Positions 15,413-23,782 of a stretch of DNA of 64,000 bases are shown piece by piece; position 1 is the first letter of the stretch; the number at the start of each line of letters is the position of its first letter. The notes under the pieces are model-generated. The model was not told the DNA's origin. It saw nothing but the letters and a program-made list of their open reading frames with translations, and searched no databases. This DNA is from an uncultured Acidobacteriota bacterium (GTDB taxonomy: Bacteria; Acidobacteriota; Terriglobia; Terriglobales; Acidobacteriaceae), in NCBI GenBank assembly GCA_903832055.1, contig CAILAC010000013.1:62001-126000 (forward strand). Reading direction: 5' to 3'. The position numbers and the translations under genes are program-made.

Positions 15413-16419
15413 GCCACCCGCTTCGAAGCCGCCTCGCGTTGCCCTTCGCGTTGCCCATTGCCTTGCCGATTGTATGCCTTCTGGTCGTGGGCGTAGCCGC
15501 GCTGCAAGGGCAGGGAACTGCAGCAGCCGGAGAGCAACAAAATCCTGCACCAGCGTCCGAGTCAGAGGCCAATGTCCCCGTTCTTCACGTGAATGTGAAG
15601 CTGGTGAACGTCTTCACCAACGTAACCGATGCCACCGGGGCAATCGTCGGCGGCCTGACCAAGGAGGATTTTCAACTCTCTGAAGACGGACGCCCGCAGC
15701 GGATTGCCGTCTTCGAGCGCCAGTCCGAGATTCCACTGAACCTGGTCCTGGCCATTGACACCAGCGGCAGCGTCCGCAAAGACCTTCCCCTCGAACAGGA
15801 AGCGGCGCGCAAGTTCGTCCACGCCCTGCTGCGCGCGCAAGACCAGATCAGCCTGCTTGAGTTTTCCACCCAGGTTCGCCAGGTCGTCCCATTCACCAAT
15901 CAGGCCAGCCGCATCGATCGCGGTCTCGCCAGCCTCCGCGGCGGTCCCGCGACAGCTCTCTATGACGCTATTTACCTTGCTTCGCACAATCTCCGTCCCC
16001 GCCAGGGGCGCAAGGTTCTGGTTCTCGTTACAGACGGTGGTGACACAGCTGAGGACTTGACCTACGCCGACGCTCTTGAGGAGGCGGAACGGGGCGAAGT
16101 GATGGTCTATAGCATCATTGACGTCCCCATCGCAGCCTCAGCCGGGCGTGATACCGGCGGCGAACATGCGCTGATTGCGCTCTCTGAGCAAACCGGCGGC
16201 AAACACTTCTACGCAAGCGAGGGCGGGCTCGACAAGGCCTTTGCTCAGGTTTCAGAGGATCTGCGCACCCAGTATCTGTTGGGCTACTACCCGGCAAACC
16301 AAGTGCCGGGAACCAGCTTTCACCATATTCGTGTGACCATTCCCCGCGCTGCGGCCGAGGCCTTCGACATTCGCTACAGAACCGGATACTTCAGCGAAGC
16401 GGCGACACCCGACAAGTAG
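15409..16419 (+). CDS. Exported VWFA-domain protein (acidobacterial type)
   Basis: A 336-aa exported protein. A signal peptide (residues about 1-38) is followed by a short immunoglobulin-like segment (LVNVFTNVTDATGAIVGGLTKEDF), then a von Willebrand factor A domain with an intact MIDAS motif DTSGS and the later LVTDGGDT Asp. The C-terminal part YLLGYYPAN...HHIRVTI is characteristic of the family named VWFA-related Acidobacterial domain. Many paralogs are usual in these genomes; the role is unknown, probably metal-dependent protein contact outside the cytoplasm. It is coupled to the MoaD-MoaE gene by a 4-base overlap although no functional link is known. Confidence 0.85.
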   Translation: MSHPLRSRLALPFALPIALPIVCLLVVGVAALQGQGTAAAGEQQNPAPASESEANVPVLHVNVKLVNVFTNVTDATGAIVGGLTKEDFQLSEDGRPQRIAVFERQSEIPLNLVLAIDTSGSVRKDLPLEQEAARKFVHALLRAQDQISLLEFSTQVRQVVPFTNQASRIDRGLASLRGGPATALYDAIYLASHNLRPRQGRKVLVLVTDGGDTAEDLTYADALEEAERGEVMVYSIIDVPIAASAGRDTGGEHALIALSEQTGGKHFYASEGGLDKAFAQVSEDLRTQYLLGYYPANQVPGTSFHHIRVTIPRAAAEAFDIRYRTGYFSEAATPDK

Positions 16420-16560
16420 TTAAAGCTACGGACGACTTGATCAGTTCAGTGCTTGCCAATCGCCAACCAACGGCAAACAGGCGTCACCCTGATGTGGAAT
16501 TAACTCGCTCAAGAGTCGGCAAGCCTTTCGCATCACCCAGCTTGGCACTACAATCAGGCC

Positions 16561-16854
16561 ATGACTCCTCCCCTTTCGCACCTTCGCCAATCCAGAACGC
16601 CCCCGCCGGGTGATACCGGGCAGGAGGCGCTCTATCTGCGATCCCTCAGCGACCGCCAAATCCCCGTGCAGGTGCAACTGCGCGATGGCGATACCATCGA
16701 TGGCTGGATCGAATACTTTGACGACGGCATGATCCGCATTACCCGCGAAGGCCACCCGAATCTCTTTATTTACAAGCATCAGATTCGCAGCATCACCGAA
16801 ATCTCGCGTCGCCGCCTAGGCCGCAGCGTTTCCAGCGGCGGGAGCGCATCATGA
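16561..16854 (+). CDS. hfq: Hfq-like Sm-fold RNA-binding protein
   Basis: A 97-aa protein whose residues about 20-77 match the Hfq fold. The Sm1 part is YLRSLSDRQIPVQVQLRDG...GWIEYFDDGMIRI and the Sm2 part is FIYKHQIRSI, keeping the Tyr-Lys-His triad of the proximal RNA-binding face (VYKHAIS in E. coli). It has an extra Pro-rich head and a basic RRRLGR tail. Divergence is strong, so I call it Hfq-like. The 4-base ATGA overlap with the SuhB-type gene couples their translation. No Shine-Dalgarno is evident, and a TACAAT 8 bases before the ATG would give an almost leaderless mRNA. Confidence 0.75.
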   Translation: MTPPLSHLRQSRTPPPGDTGQEALYLRSLSDRQIPVQVQLRDGDTIDGWIEYFDDGMIRITREGHPNLFIYKHQIRSITEISRRRLGRSVSSGGSAS

Positions 16855-17744
16855 ATCCGTCCTTCCTCTGGGTTCCAAAGGCAGCTGAAATTGCCCGCAC
16901 CGCTGGGGCAAAGCTGCGTGATTTCTTCTCTCAGGGTGTCGTGACCGAGTACAAAGGCGACGTGGACCTGGTCACCATCGCTGATCGAACTGTCGAGGCC
17001 TATCTTCAGGAAGCACTCGTGACAGCCTTCCCCAGCCACGGCATTTATGGTGAAGAGGGCGCCCGCGACCGCCTCGACGCCGAATATCGCTGGTACATTG
17101 ACCCGCTCGACGGTACCACCAACTTTGCCCACGGTTTTCCCCATTTCTGCGTGTCTATGGGGCTCGAACACCGCTTGCCCGGCATGGCCGCAGGGCAGGA
17201 CGGCCTGATTGTCGCTGCCGTCATCTACGATCCCATGCGCGACGAGTTGTTTGTCGCTGAATTGGGCAAAGGTGTCTTTCTAAACGGGAAACCCATTCAC
17301 GTCTCCCGCGTTCCCGAATTGGGAGAGGCGCTTGTGGCCACCGGTTTCCCAAGTCGCAAACGCCACGAGAACCCTAACATCCACTTCTACCAGGAGTTCA
17401 CCCTGCGCTCCCACGGTGTAAGGCGGGCCGGTTCAGCCGCTCTCGATCTCGCCTATACCGCCTGCGGAAGGATCGACGCCTATTGGGAGTTCAACCTCAA
17501 TCCCTGGGATACAGCAGCAGGCTTTCTGCTCGTAGAAGAGGCCGGTGGCCTTGTAACTACCTTTGACGACAGCTACCGCCGCCTTGAGAGCCGCGAAATT
17601 CTCGCGTCCAATGGGTTGATGCATCAGGAGCTTCTGGGCTTTTTCACTGACCTTTTCGCAGGACGCAATCTTTCTCCGCTACCCTCGGCTGCGGACTATG
17701 CCGCGCGCCGCGCTGCCCGGGCCGCCGCTGCCTCTAACGGCTAG
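16851..17744 (+). CDS. suhB: Inositol-monophosphatase family protein (SuhB-like)
   Basis: A 297-aa Mg-dependent sugar or inositol phosphatase. The metal-binding motifs are GEEG near residue 64, the signature DPLDGTTNFAHGFPHF, and WDTAAGFLLVEEAGG near the C terminus. Known substrates of the family include inositol-1-phosphate, and E. coli SuhB also works with NusA on rRNA transcription. Which applies here cannot be read from the sequence. An Ala-rich tail of about 15 residues ends the protein. Overlap with the Hfq-like gene suggests a joint transcript. Confidence 0.88.
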   Translation: MNPSFLWVPKAAEIARTAGAKLRDFFSQGVVTEYKGDVDLVTIADRTVEAYLQEALVTAFPSHGIYGEEGARDRLDAEYRWYIDPLDGTTNFAHGFPHFCVSMGLEHRLPGMAAGQDGLIVAAVIYDPMRDELFVAELGKGVFLNGKPIHVSRVPELGEALVATGFPSRKRHENPNIHFYQEFTLRSHGVRRAGSAALDLAYTACGRIDAYWEFNLNPWDTAAGFLLVEEAGGLVTTFDDSYRRLESREILASNGLMHQELLGFFTDLFAGRNLSPLPSAADYAARRAARAAAASNG

Positions 17745-17906
17745 AGATGCATCCCGGTTCATGGCCAGCCATCCGTATCACCCTTTGGTATTGCAGGACC
17801 CAACGTTATTTCTCAGGTACTTTGTCACTGCCAACCGCTCCGTCCATTGTGCTACTATGGGCGAGTTGAAGCACCTGCACCACGACCTTTCCGGAGAGCA
17901 AAGCTT

Positions 17907-18167
17907 ATGGCATACGTAATCGCTGAACCCTGTATCGGCACCAAGGACACCGCCTGTGTGGACGCCTGTCCCGTCGATTGCATCCACCCTAAAAAAGACG
18001 AAGGCGACCACGATGGCGCCGACCAGCTCTTCATCGATCCCGTCGAGTGCATTGACTGTGGCGCGTGCGTTCCTGCCTGCCCCGTGTCGGCCATCTTCGC
18101 CCAGGACGACCTGCCAGAGAAGTGGGCTCACTTCACCGAAAAGAACGCCGCTCACTTCGGCCGGTAA
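17907..18167 (+). CDS. 7Fe-type ferredoxin
   Basis: An 86-aa bacterial ferredoxin. The first half has C-x7-C-x3-C-P (Cys 9, 17 and 21) and the second half CIDCGACVPACP. Cys 9 and 17 plus the last Cys would hold a 3Fe-4S cluster, and Cys 21 with the CxxCxxC group a 4Fe-4S cluster, as in Azotobacter ferredoxin I. A 10-residue insert rich in Asp and His between the halves is acidobacterial in flavour. The ATG at 17907 has GGAG 9 bases upstream. It acts as a cytoplasmic electron carrier with unknown partner. A strong terminator follows at once. Confidence 0.9.
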   Translation: MAYVIAEPCIGTKDTACVDACPVDCIHPKKDEGDHDGADQLFIDPVECIDCGACVPACPVSAIFAQDDLPEKWAHFTEKNAAHFGR

Positions 18168-18187
18168 TTTTCGGCTCCAGAACTTCC

Positions 18188-18227
18188 AAACGCGCATCCC
18201 GGCAACTCGGGTTGCGCGTTTGTGTTT
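18188..18227 (+). terminator. Rho-independent terminator after ferredoxin
   Basis: AAACGCGCA (18188-18196) pairs perfectly with TGCGCGTTT (18213-18221), and inside it CCCG pairs with CGGG around a small loop. The T-rich stretch TTTGTGTTT follows on the plus strand. It lies 20 bases after the ferredoxin stop; the VapC-type gene ends convergently a few bases beyond. Confidence 0.8.
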
Positions 18228-18231
18228 GCTG

Positions 18232-18627
18232 CTACGGTACCAGGGTCATCCCGGCCGATTTGACTGCATCCTCATCAAATGTATACGTCAAATGGCAGCC
18301 GACAGCCTTTGCAGAACACGCAATCAGGCAATCCGCAAACCCTGCCTTGCCCGTCCTGTACATCGTCACAGCTTGATGCACGATTTGCGCCTGTTCCAGA
18401 ATTAATTCCTTTCGCGACAGTAGATTTGTCACGACCGACAGAACTTCGTCTCGGGTGATGCGGTATCTGCTGGTCAGAACCCATATCGTCTCGACTAGAA
18501 CCGCGATTCCGATCCATCCGGGCTGATCAGGCGAAAGAGAACCCAGGACGAGGTCAGCGCGAGCAGCCTGGCCCGGTTCATCCTGGACGAACAGTCGCAC
18601 CAGCACATTGGAGTCAAGACCAATCAT
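18232..18627 (-). CDS. vapC: PIN-domain toxin (VapC-like)
   Basis: A 131-aa PIN-domain ribonuclease. Acidic active-site residues are visible: the first Asp in IGLDSNVLVRLF, the Glu in VLVETIWVL, and the Asp in GFADCLIACSAKA. The family cleaves tRNA or rRNA when freed from its antitoxin. Its start overlaps the AbrB-type antitoxin gene by 4 bases, the standard toxin-antitoxin arrangement. It ends convergently with the ferredoxin gene. Confidence 0.87.
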   Translation of the reverse strand: MIGLDSNVLVRLFVQDEPGQAARADLVLGSLSPDQPGWIGIAVLVETIWVLTSRYRITRDEVLSVVTNLLSRKELILEQAQIVHQAVTMYRTGKAGFADCLIACSAKAVGCHLTYTFDEDAVKSAGMTLVP

Positions 18628-18932
18628 GAAGCCTTCTTGTGTATCTGGGTGTCGGGCATCTCGCCGACAGAGCGCAAGTAGTCCTGTGAGACGGCCTCAA
18701 GAAGCGCTTCATCCATTTCTTTTATCGTGGCAGCATGACCGAGTAAAGGTTCGCCCCGATGCTTCAAAATACCCTTCATGTCCATGATTGAGCCTGTCTT
18801 CGGTTCAAAAATGCATTTGTCGTCTTCGTCTACAAAGAAATTGATCTGGTCTCCAGCCTTGAGGCCAAGTTTATTTCGGACCTCAATCGGGATTGTGATC
18901 TGGCCCTTGGACGTGATGGTGGCAGTTGGCAT
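18624..18932 (-). CDS. vapB: AbrB/SpoVT-type antitoxin (VapB-like)
   Basis: A 102-aa antitoxin. Residues about 1-50 form a swapped-hairpin AbrB domain (ATITSKGQITIPIEVRNKLGLKAGDQI), the DNA-binding part; the helical C-terminal half would wrap the toxin. RBS AAAGGA lies 8 bases before the ATG. Just upstream is a perfect TATAAT and an inverted repeat, consistent with self-repression by the toxin-antitoxin complex. Confidence 0.87.
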   Translation of the reverse strand: MPTATITSKGQITIPIEVRNKLGLKAGDQINFFVDEDDKCIFEPKTGSIMDMKGILKHRGEPLLGHAATIKEMDEALLEAVSQDYLRSVGEMPDTQIHKKAS

Positions 18933-18952
18933 GGGTCGTCCTTTCGAATTTC

Positions 18953-18976
18953 ATTATACCTTACTTAAGCGTAAGG
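18953..18976 (-). promoter_or_regulatory. Promoter -10 box and palindromic operator of the VapBC pair
   Basis: The minus strand carries TATAAT (complement of 18953-18958) 20 bases before the antitoxin ATG. Immediately upstream the inverted repeat CCTTAC-TTAAGC-GTAAGG spans 18959-18976, inside the expected spacer, with another GTAAGG at 18984-18989. The -35 hexamer is poor. The arrangement fits an autorepressed toxin-antitoxin promoter. Confidence 0.5.
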
Positions 18977-19041
18977 AGCTGAAGTAAGGAATTGACTGAT
19001 GCCTCATTCTGCTCCTTGGAAAATGCGAAGATAGTTCCAGC

Positions 19042-19779
19042 ATGTCCGTCCTCGCCTCAGACGCCCTGATCCTCCGTACCTGGCCCGTGAATGAAGCCGA
19101 CCTCGTCGTCAGCTTCTTTACCCGGGACTACGGCAAAGTCAAAGGCGTCGCCAAATCTGCGCTCAAGAGTCGCAAGCGTTTTGGTGGCACGCTCGAGGCC
19201 ATGACCCTCGCACGCGCCTTCTTCGTCGAACGCCCACGCCAGGAGCTCGTTCGCCTCGACCAGCTCGAACTCCTCCGCTCCCCCCTGTCCGCCCCCATCG
19301 ACTACACCCGCGTCGCCGTTCTCAGCTTTTACGCCGAGGTTCTCGATGAAGTTCTCCAGGAGCACGATCCCCAGGAAACCGTCTTCCGCCTCATGCTCGC
19401 CGTCCTTGATCACACCACCGTAGAGCAGCCCTGGATGCCGCTGACCTATTTCTCCCTGTGGATGACGCGCCTCATGGGCTGGCTCCCCGACCTCGCCTGC
19501 TGCACCGCATGCGGTGAGCGCTTCCTCCCCGGCGAGGCCAGCTTTCACCCCCTGGCCGACGGCCTCTTTTGCTCTCGGCACCGGCAGGGCGCGGGCACGC
19601 TGCTCTCCGCAGATTCCTGGCAACTTGCCCAACGCATACTTCGCGAACCGGTGACAGCCTTCGCCGCTGAAATCTGGCCCCGCCGTCGCGGCCAGGATCT
19701 GCGCCGCTTCACGCAGCAATCCCTCGAACGCCACCTCGAACGCCGACTCCGCTCCGCAGAAGCAATCCAGCGCATATAA
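19042..19779 (+). CDS. recO: DNA repair protein RecO
   Basis: A 245-aa recombination mediator that helps load RecA with RecF/RecR. The N-terminal OB fold opens with ASDALILRTWPVNEADLVVSFFTRDYGKV, typical of RecO, and is followed by the basic GVAKSALKSRKRFGG loop. The helical C-terminal domain contains the zinc-finger-like Cys pair CCTACGERF and a Cys in the later LFCSRHR segment. Length is normal. It is followed by glyQ about 110 bases downstream on the same strand. Confidence 0.9.
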   Translation: MSVLASDALILRTWPVNEADLVVSFFTRDYGKVKGVAKSALKSRKRFGGTLEAMTLARAFFVERPRQELVRLDQLELLRSPLSAPIDYTRVAVLSFYAEVLDEVLQEHDPQETVFRLMLAVLDHTTVEQPWMPLTYFSLWMTRLMGWLPDLACCTACGERFLPGEASFHPLADGLFCSRHRQGAGTLLSADSWQLAQRILREPVTAFAAEIWPRRRGQDLRRFTQQSLERHLERRLRSAEAIQRI

Positions 19780-19888
19780 AGAGATTTCAACGGCCAGCGC
19801 ATCAGCCCGGATGCCCGGACCGCCGCTCCTCCGGTAGAATTAGAAGAGTCCTTTTCCGCTTGAAAGTCAGTTTGAGAGAGAGTTCCTC

Positions 19889-20881
19889 GTGTCCTCAGTA
19901 CAGATAGTCAATGGCGCTTCGAGTGCCGCCCCGTCTCAGGTTCCAGCGTCCCGTCCCGTTCCGCTCACTTTTCAGGAATTGCTCTTCCGTTTGCAGAACT
20001 TCTGGGCTGCCCGAGGCTGCGTCCTGCAACAGCCTTATGACGTAGAGGTCGGCGCTGGCACCATGGCTCCCGAAACCTTCCTGCGTGTGCTCGGCCCCAA
20101 GCCCTACCGTGTTGGCTACGCCCAGCCCTCGCGCCGCCCCGCCGACGGCCGCTATGGCGAAAACCCCAATCGACTCTTCAAGCACACCCAGTTTCAGCTC
20201 ATCCTCAAGCCGCCACCGGTCAATGTGCAGGAACTGTATCTCGAATCGCTCACTGCCATCGGCATCGACCTGAGCCGCCACGACATCAAGTTTGAAGAAG
20301 ATAACTGGGAGTGGCCCGCGGGCGGCGCATGGGGCGTCGGCTGGCAGGTCATGCTTGACGGCCTCGAAATTACCCAGTTCACCTACTTCCAGCAGTGCGG
20401 TGGCCTCGACCTTGACCCCATCTGCGCCGAGCTCACCTATGGCCTCGAACGCATCTGCGCCTTCCTCCAGGATGTCAACTCCATCTACGACATCGTTTGG
20501 GCGCGCGACCCCGAGACCGGCGTTGAAGTCACCTACGGCGATGTCCGGCTCGAAGAAGAGGTGCAGTTCTCCGTCTACAACTTCGAATTTGCCGACGTCG
20601 ACAAGCTTTGGGAGCATTTCAACCGGTACGAAGCCGAAGCCCAGTCACTGCTCGAACAGGCCGGTGCACTGCTCAAGGATGAGCACGCAAGCGTGTCCGA
20701 AAAGCGGCGATTCCCCCTCCTCGCCACCTACGAGCTTGCTCTCAAGTGCTCCAATCTTTTCAACCTGCTCGATGCTCGCGGAGCCATCTCCGTCACTGAG
20801 CGCGTAGGCGTCATCGCCCGCATCCGCACCCTTGCCGTCGGCGTAGCCAAAGCCTACGCATTGCAGCAGGTCGTCGCCTAA
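19889..20881 (+). CDS. glyQ: Glycyl-tRNA synthetase alpha subunit
   Basis: A 330-aa class II aminoacyl-tRNA synthetase alpha chain of the heterotetrameric bacterial type. The core begins at [33 protein letters not shown] and has the typical YVQPSRRP-like stretch ([20 protein letters not shown]) and the [18 protein letters not shown] motif. It is longer than usual because of about 25 non-conserved residues before the core; the start is a GTG at 19889 behind GAGAGAG. The beta subunit follows 54 bases downstream. Confidence 0.95.
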   Translation: MSSVQIVNGASSAAPSQVPASRPVPLTFQELLFRLQNFWAARGCVLQQPYDVEVGAGTMAPETFLRVLGPKPYRVGYAQPSRRPADGRYGENPNRLFKHTQFQLILKPPPVNVQELYLESLTAIGIDLSRHDIKFEEDNWEWPAGGAWGVGWQVMLDGLEITQFTYFQQCGGLDLDPICAELTYGLERICAFLQDVNSIYDIVWARDPETGVEVTYGDVRLEEEVQFSVYNFEFADVDKLWEHFNRYEAEAQSLLEQAGALLKDEHASVSEKRRFPLLATYELALKCSNLFNLLDARGAISVTERVGVIARIRTLAVGVAKAYALQQVVA

Positions 20882-20935
20882 GTCGTATACGAAAACGCGC
20901 CGGCCAACCCGCCGGCCAGGGAAGAAAGTCACGTT

Positions 20936-23023
20936 ATGGCAGAGTTTTTATTGGAAATTGGTCTCGAAGAGATTCCCGCGCGCATGATCGCCGCGGCCGA
21001 GGCAGAGCTGGGCCGCCGCATCACCGATCTGCTCACCCGCGAGCGGCTCCTCGGCGCCACCGGCAAAGTCACTACCTTTTCCACGCCTCGCCGTCTCGCC
21101 GTCCGCGTCGAGGGCCTCGCCCTTTCGCAGCCCGACACCCAGGAACAACTCACCGGCCCCTCCTGGAAGATCGCCTTCCCCAGCGATGTTGCCGGTCCCG
21201 CCGCCCTCGCTTTTGCCAAAAAGGCCGGCGTCGAACTCTCCGCGCTCACGAAAATCACCAACCCCAAGGGCGAATACGTCGGCGCAACCGTCGAGCGCAA
21301 AGGCCGCGACACCTCTGAACTCCTCGCCGCCGAGCTCCCCAAGGAGGTCCTCAGCATCTACTGGGCCAAGAACATGTACTGGCGCGCCGGCAAGCCTGAG
21401 CGCTCCGTTCGCCCCGTCCGCTGGCTCGTCGCGCTTCTCGGTTCGCAAGTCGTCCCCCTTGAAATCGCCGGCATCGCTGCCGGCAACACCAGCCGCGGCC
21501 ATCGTATCCTCCACGGTGCAGCGCCAGTCGCCATCAATGCCCCCAGCGAATATCTCGCCGCCCTGCGCACGGCCTTTGTAGACGCCGACGTAGCCGGCCG
21601 CCGTCACACCATCCGCAAGGCCCTCGACCACGTCACCCGCGCCATCACCGAAACCCCCGGTGCCCGCTGGCGTGAAGACCACGAGCTCGTCGAAACCGTC
21701 GTCCACCTCACCGAGTGGCCCACCGTCCTCTACGGCACCTTCGAGCAGGAATACCTCGCGCTTCCTGAAGAAGTTCTGGTCACCGTCATGCGCGACCACC
21801 AGAAGTACTTCGCCGTGGAAGATAAATCAGGCAAGCTCGCCCCCCACTTCCTCACCGTCCTCAACACCCAGGTCGACGAAGAAGGCCGCGCTATCATCCG
21901 CCACGGCAACGAGCGCGTCCTGCGCTCCAGATTCAAAGACGCCCAGTTTTTCTGGGAAACCGACCAGAAGACTCCCCTGACTGCCCGCGTAGAAATGCTC
22001 AAGTCCGTCACCTTCCAGAAGGAACTCGGCAGCTACGCATGGAAGACCGAAGGCAACTTGAGCGTTGTGAAATCACTCGCCGCAGCAGTAAAGTCCAAGG
22101 GAATTTCCTTTGACGAAGCCGCCTTGCTCACAGCAGTCCAACTGGCCAAGACCGACCTCACCGCCGAGCTGGTCAAGGAATTCACAGAGCTTCAGGGCAT
22201 CATTGGCGGCCTCTACGCCAAAGCCCAGGGTCTCGGCGAAACAGTTGCCGCAGCCATGTACAGCCAGTACACCCCGGCCTCCACCGATGACGCCATTCCG
22301 CCCACCATCGAGGGTCAGCTGCTCGGCCTCGCTGACCGTATCCACACCATCACGGCAATGTTCGGCATCGGCAACGCGCCCACTGGATCCAAAGACCCCT
22401 TCGCGCTGCGCCGCGCCGCCAACGCCATCATCAAAATCCTCGCCGAGTCTGGATTACCGCTCACTATCGGCGATGTCCTCTCCTCTGCGGGAGATGCAAC
22501 GGATGTCGTCCGCAGCTTCCTCGCCGAGCGCCTCAGCTTCTACCTAAAAGACGTCCGCGGCTTCGCCTACGACGTCGTCTCCGCCGCACTCGCCGCCGGT
22601 TCCGACGATGTCCGCGACGCAATCGCCCGCGCCGAGGCCCTCACCGCCGTCCGCGGCTCCGCAGACTTCCTCGCCGTCTCCGCTGCCTTCAAGCGCATCC
22701 AAAACATCCTCAAGCAAGCCGCAGAAAAGGGCGAAATCCCCGGCAGCCTGGACGAATCGGCACTTGTCCAGCCCGAGGAGCGCCAACTCTTCGCAGCCTC
22801 AGCGTCGCTCGTCCGGCAGGTAGCAGAGCTCCGTTTACAGCGCAACTACACCGCCGCTCTCGAAGCTATCGCCACCCTTCGCCCCACCGTCGATGCCTTC
22901 TTTGAAGCCGTCATGGTCATGGCCCCCGAGCCCGAACTCCGCGCCGCCCGCCTTGCCCTCATCCAGTCCGTGCTTGACGGCTTCTCCGGCATCGCCGACT
23001 TCAGCGAAATCGTCGTGAGTTAG
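20936..23023 (+). CDS. glyS: Glycyl-tRNA synthetase beta subunit
   Basis: A 695-aa beta chain, close to the usual length. It begins with the conserved EFLLEIGLEEIPARMI and contains FSTPRRLAVRVEGL, the GHRILH segment, HQKYF and the central HD-like region (LADRIHTITAMFGIGNAPTGSKDPFALRR). It binds tRNA and completes the alpha2beta2 enzyme with glyQ. Codon use is very GC-rich (43 of 60 bases in the line I counted at 22561). Confidence 0.95.
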   Translation: MAEFLLEIGLEEIPARMIAAAEAELGRRITDLLTRERLLGATGKVTTFSTPRRLAVRVEGLALSQPDTQEQLTGPSWKIAFPSDVAGPAALAFAKKAGVELSALTKITNPKGEYVGATVERKGRDTSELLAAELPKEVLSIYWAKNMYWRAGKPERSVRPVRWLVALLGSQVVPLEIAGIAAGNTSRGHRILHGAAPVAINAPSEYLAALRTAFVDADVAGRRHTIRKALDHVTRAITETPGARWREDHELVETVVHLTEWPTVLYGTFEQEYLALPEEVLVTVMRDHQKYFAVEDKSGKLAPHFLTVLNTQVDEEGRAIIRHGNERVLRSRFKDAQFFWETDQKTPLTARVEMLKSVTFQKELGSYAWKTEGNLSVVKSLAAAVKSKGISFDEAALLTAVQLAKTDLTAELVKEFTELQGIIGGLYAKAQGLGETVAAAMYSQYTPASTDDAIPPTIEGQLLGLADRIHTITAMFGIGNAPTGSKDPFALRRAANAIIKILAESGLPLTIGDVLSSAGDATDVVRSFLAERLSFYLKDVRGFAYDVVSAALAAGSDDVRDAIARAEALTAVRGSADFLAVSAAFKRIQNILKQAAEKGEIPGSLDESALVQPEERQLFAASASLVRQVAELRLQRNYTAALEAIATLRPTVDAFFEAVMVMAPEPELRAARLALIQSVLDGFSGIADFSEIVVS

Positions 23024-23041
23024 AGCAACCAGCGCTACGAA

Positions 23042-23473
23042 CTACAGCACCAGAACGTGCTGCGCAAATCCCGTCCCGGCAAGCTGCCCAATACTGCGGT
23101 CCAGCGTCACCAGCACACCGCTGCGGCCAATTGCGAGTCCAAGTAGGTAGGCATCCGTCAGTTGGCCTGGTCCAAAGAGCTTGTTTGAACAGTACAGAGT
23201 GGCCTCCCGCAGGGGCAAATCGGCAGGCCAGAACTCATGCCCTGTCATTTGAGTTAGCTTGGAAAGCAGATCAAAACCCTCGGCCATCGTCGCAGGATGA
23301 GGCAGTACCCTGGGGCTGCTGCTGATGCGCAGAAATCCAGCCTGAGTGATCGGACACGTAGCAAAGTGATGTTGCCCGGAGCTGGCGAACCAACTCTTCA
23401 CCAAAGCATGGTGATCAAGATCTTTCCACACCAAGTTAAGCAGAATATTGACATCCAGCAGGTATCGGGTCAA
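23042..23473 (-). CDS. vapC: PIN-domain toxin of the second TA pair
   Basis: A 143-aa PIN-domain protein. The first active-site Asp is in YLLDVNILLNLVW, and the later acidic residues are in QLTDAYLLGLAI and VLVTLDRSI. It contains the HHFATCPITQAGFLRI segment common in VapC proteins of the TA-type. It overlaps the small antitoxin gene by 4 bases and ends convergently with glyS, 18 bases away. Confidence 0.87.
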   Translation of the reverse strand: MTRYLLDVNILLNLVWKDLDHHALVKSWFASSGQHHFATCPITQAGFLRISSSPRVLPHPATMAEGFDLLSKLTQMTGHEFWPADLPLREATLYCSNKLFGPGQLTDAYLLGLAIGRSGVLVTLDRSIGQLAGTGFAQHVLVL

Positions 23474-23694
23474 AACTCCTCCGCCAGGGCCGCGCGGATT
23501 TCCTCATCAAGAATGATTCTGCCCTGTGGAATATCGAAAACCGGAATTCCGTCCTCATACTTGATGCGCAACTTTGGGTTAGCAGCTTCTAGAACCAGGT
23601 TTGAAATCGCCTTGCTGATTGAGATTCCATACCCCCGCGCATAAAGCTGGACAATCTCGCCAGCTTCCTCATCGAGCTTGATCGTAGTTCGCAT
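23470..23694 (-). CDS. vapB: Ribbon-helix-helix-like antitoxin of the second TA pair
   Basis: A 74-aa protein starting MRTTIKLDEEAGEIVQLYAR, the short beta strand plus helix of a ribbon-helix-helix or related DNA-binding antitoxin, followed by GISISKAISNLVLEA. The C-terminal half (GIPVFDIPQGRIILDEEIRAAL) is the likely toxin-binding tail. The toxin starts within its last codons. The upstream 90 bases are AT-rich and should hold the promoter. Confidence 0.83.
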   Translation of the reverse strand: MRTTIKLDEEAGEIVQLYARGYGISISKAISNLVLEAANPKLRIKYEDGIPVFDIPQGRIILDEEIRAALAEEF

Positions 23695-23782
23695 AGCTTA
23701 AGTATGCGCCTCTTCTACTTTCGTGCCAAATAAATATATCTGCATCAAAATATCAAATCGGCACAATTTCAATCGCGGTCCC

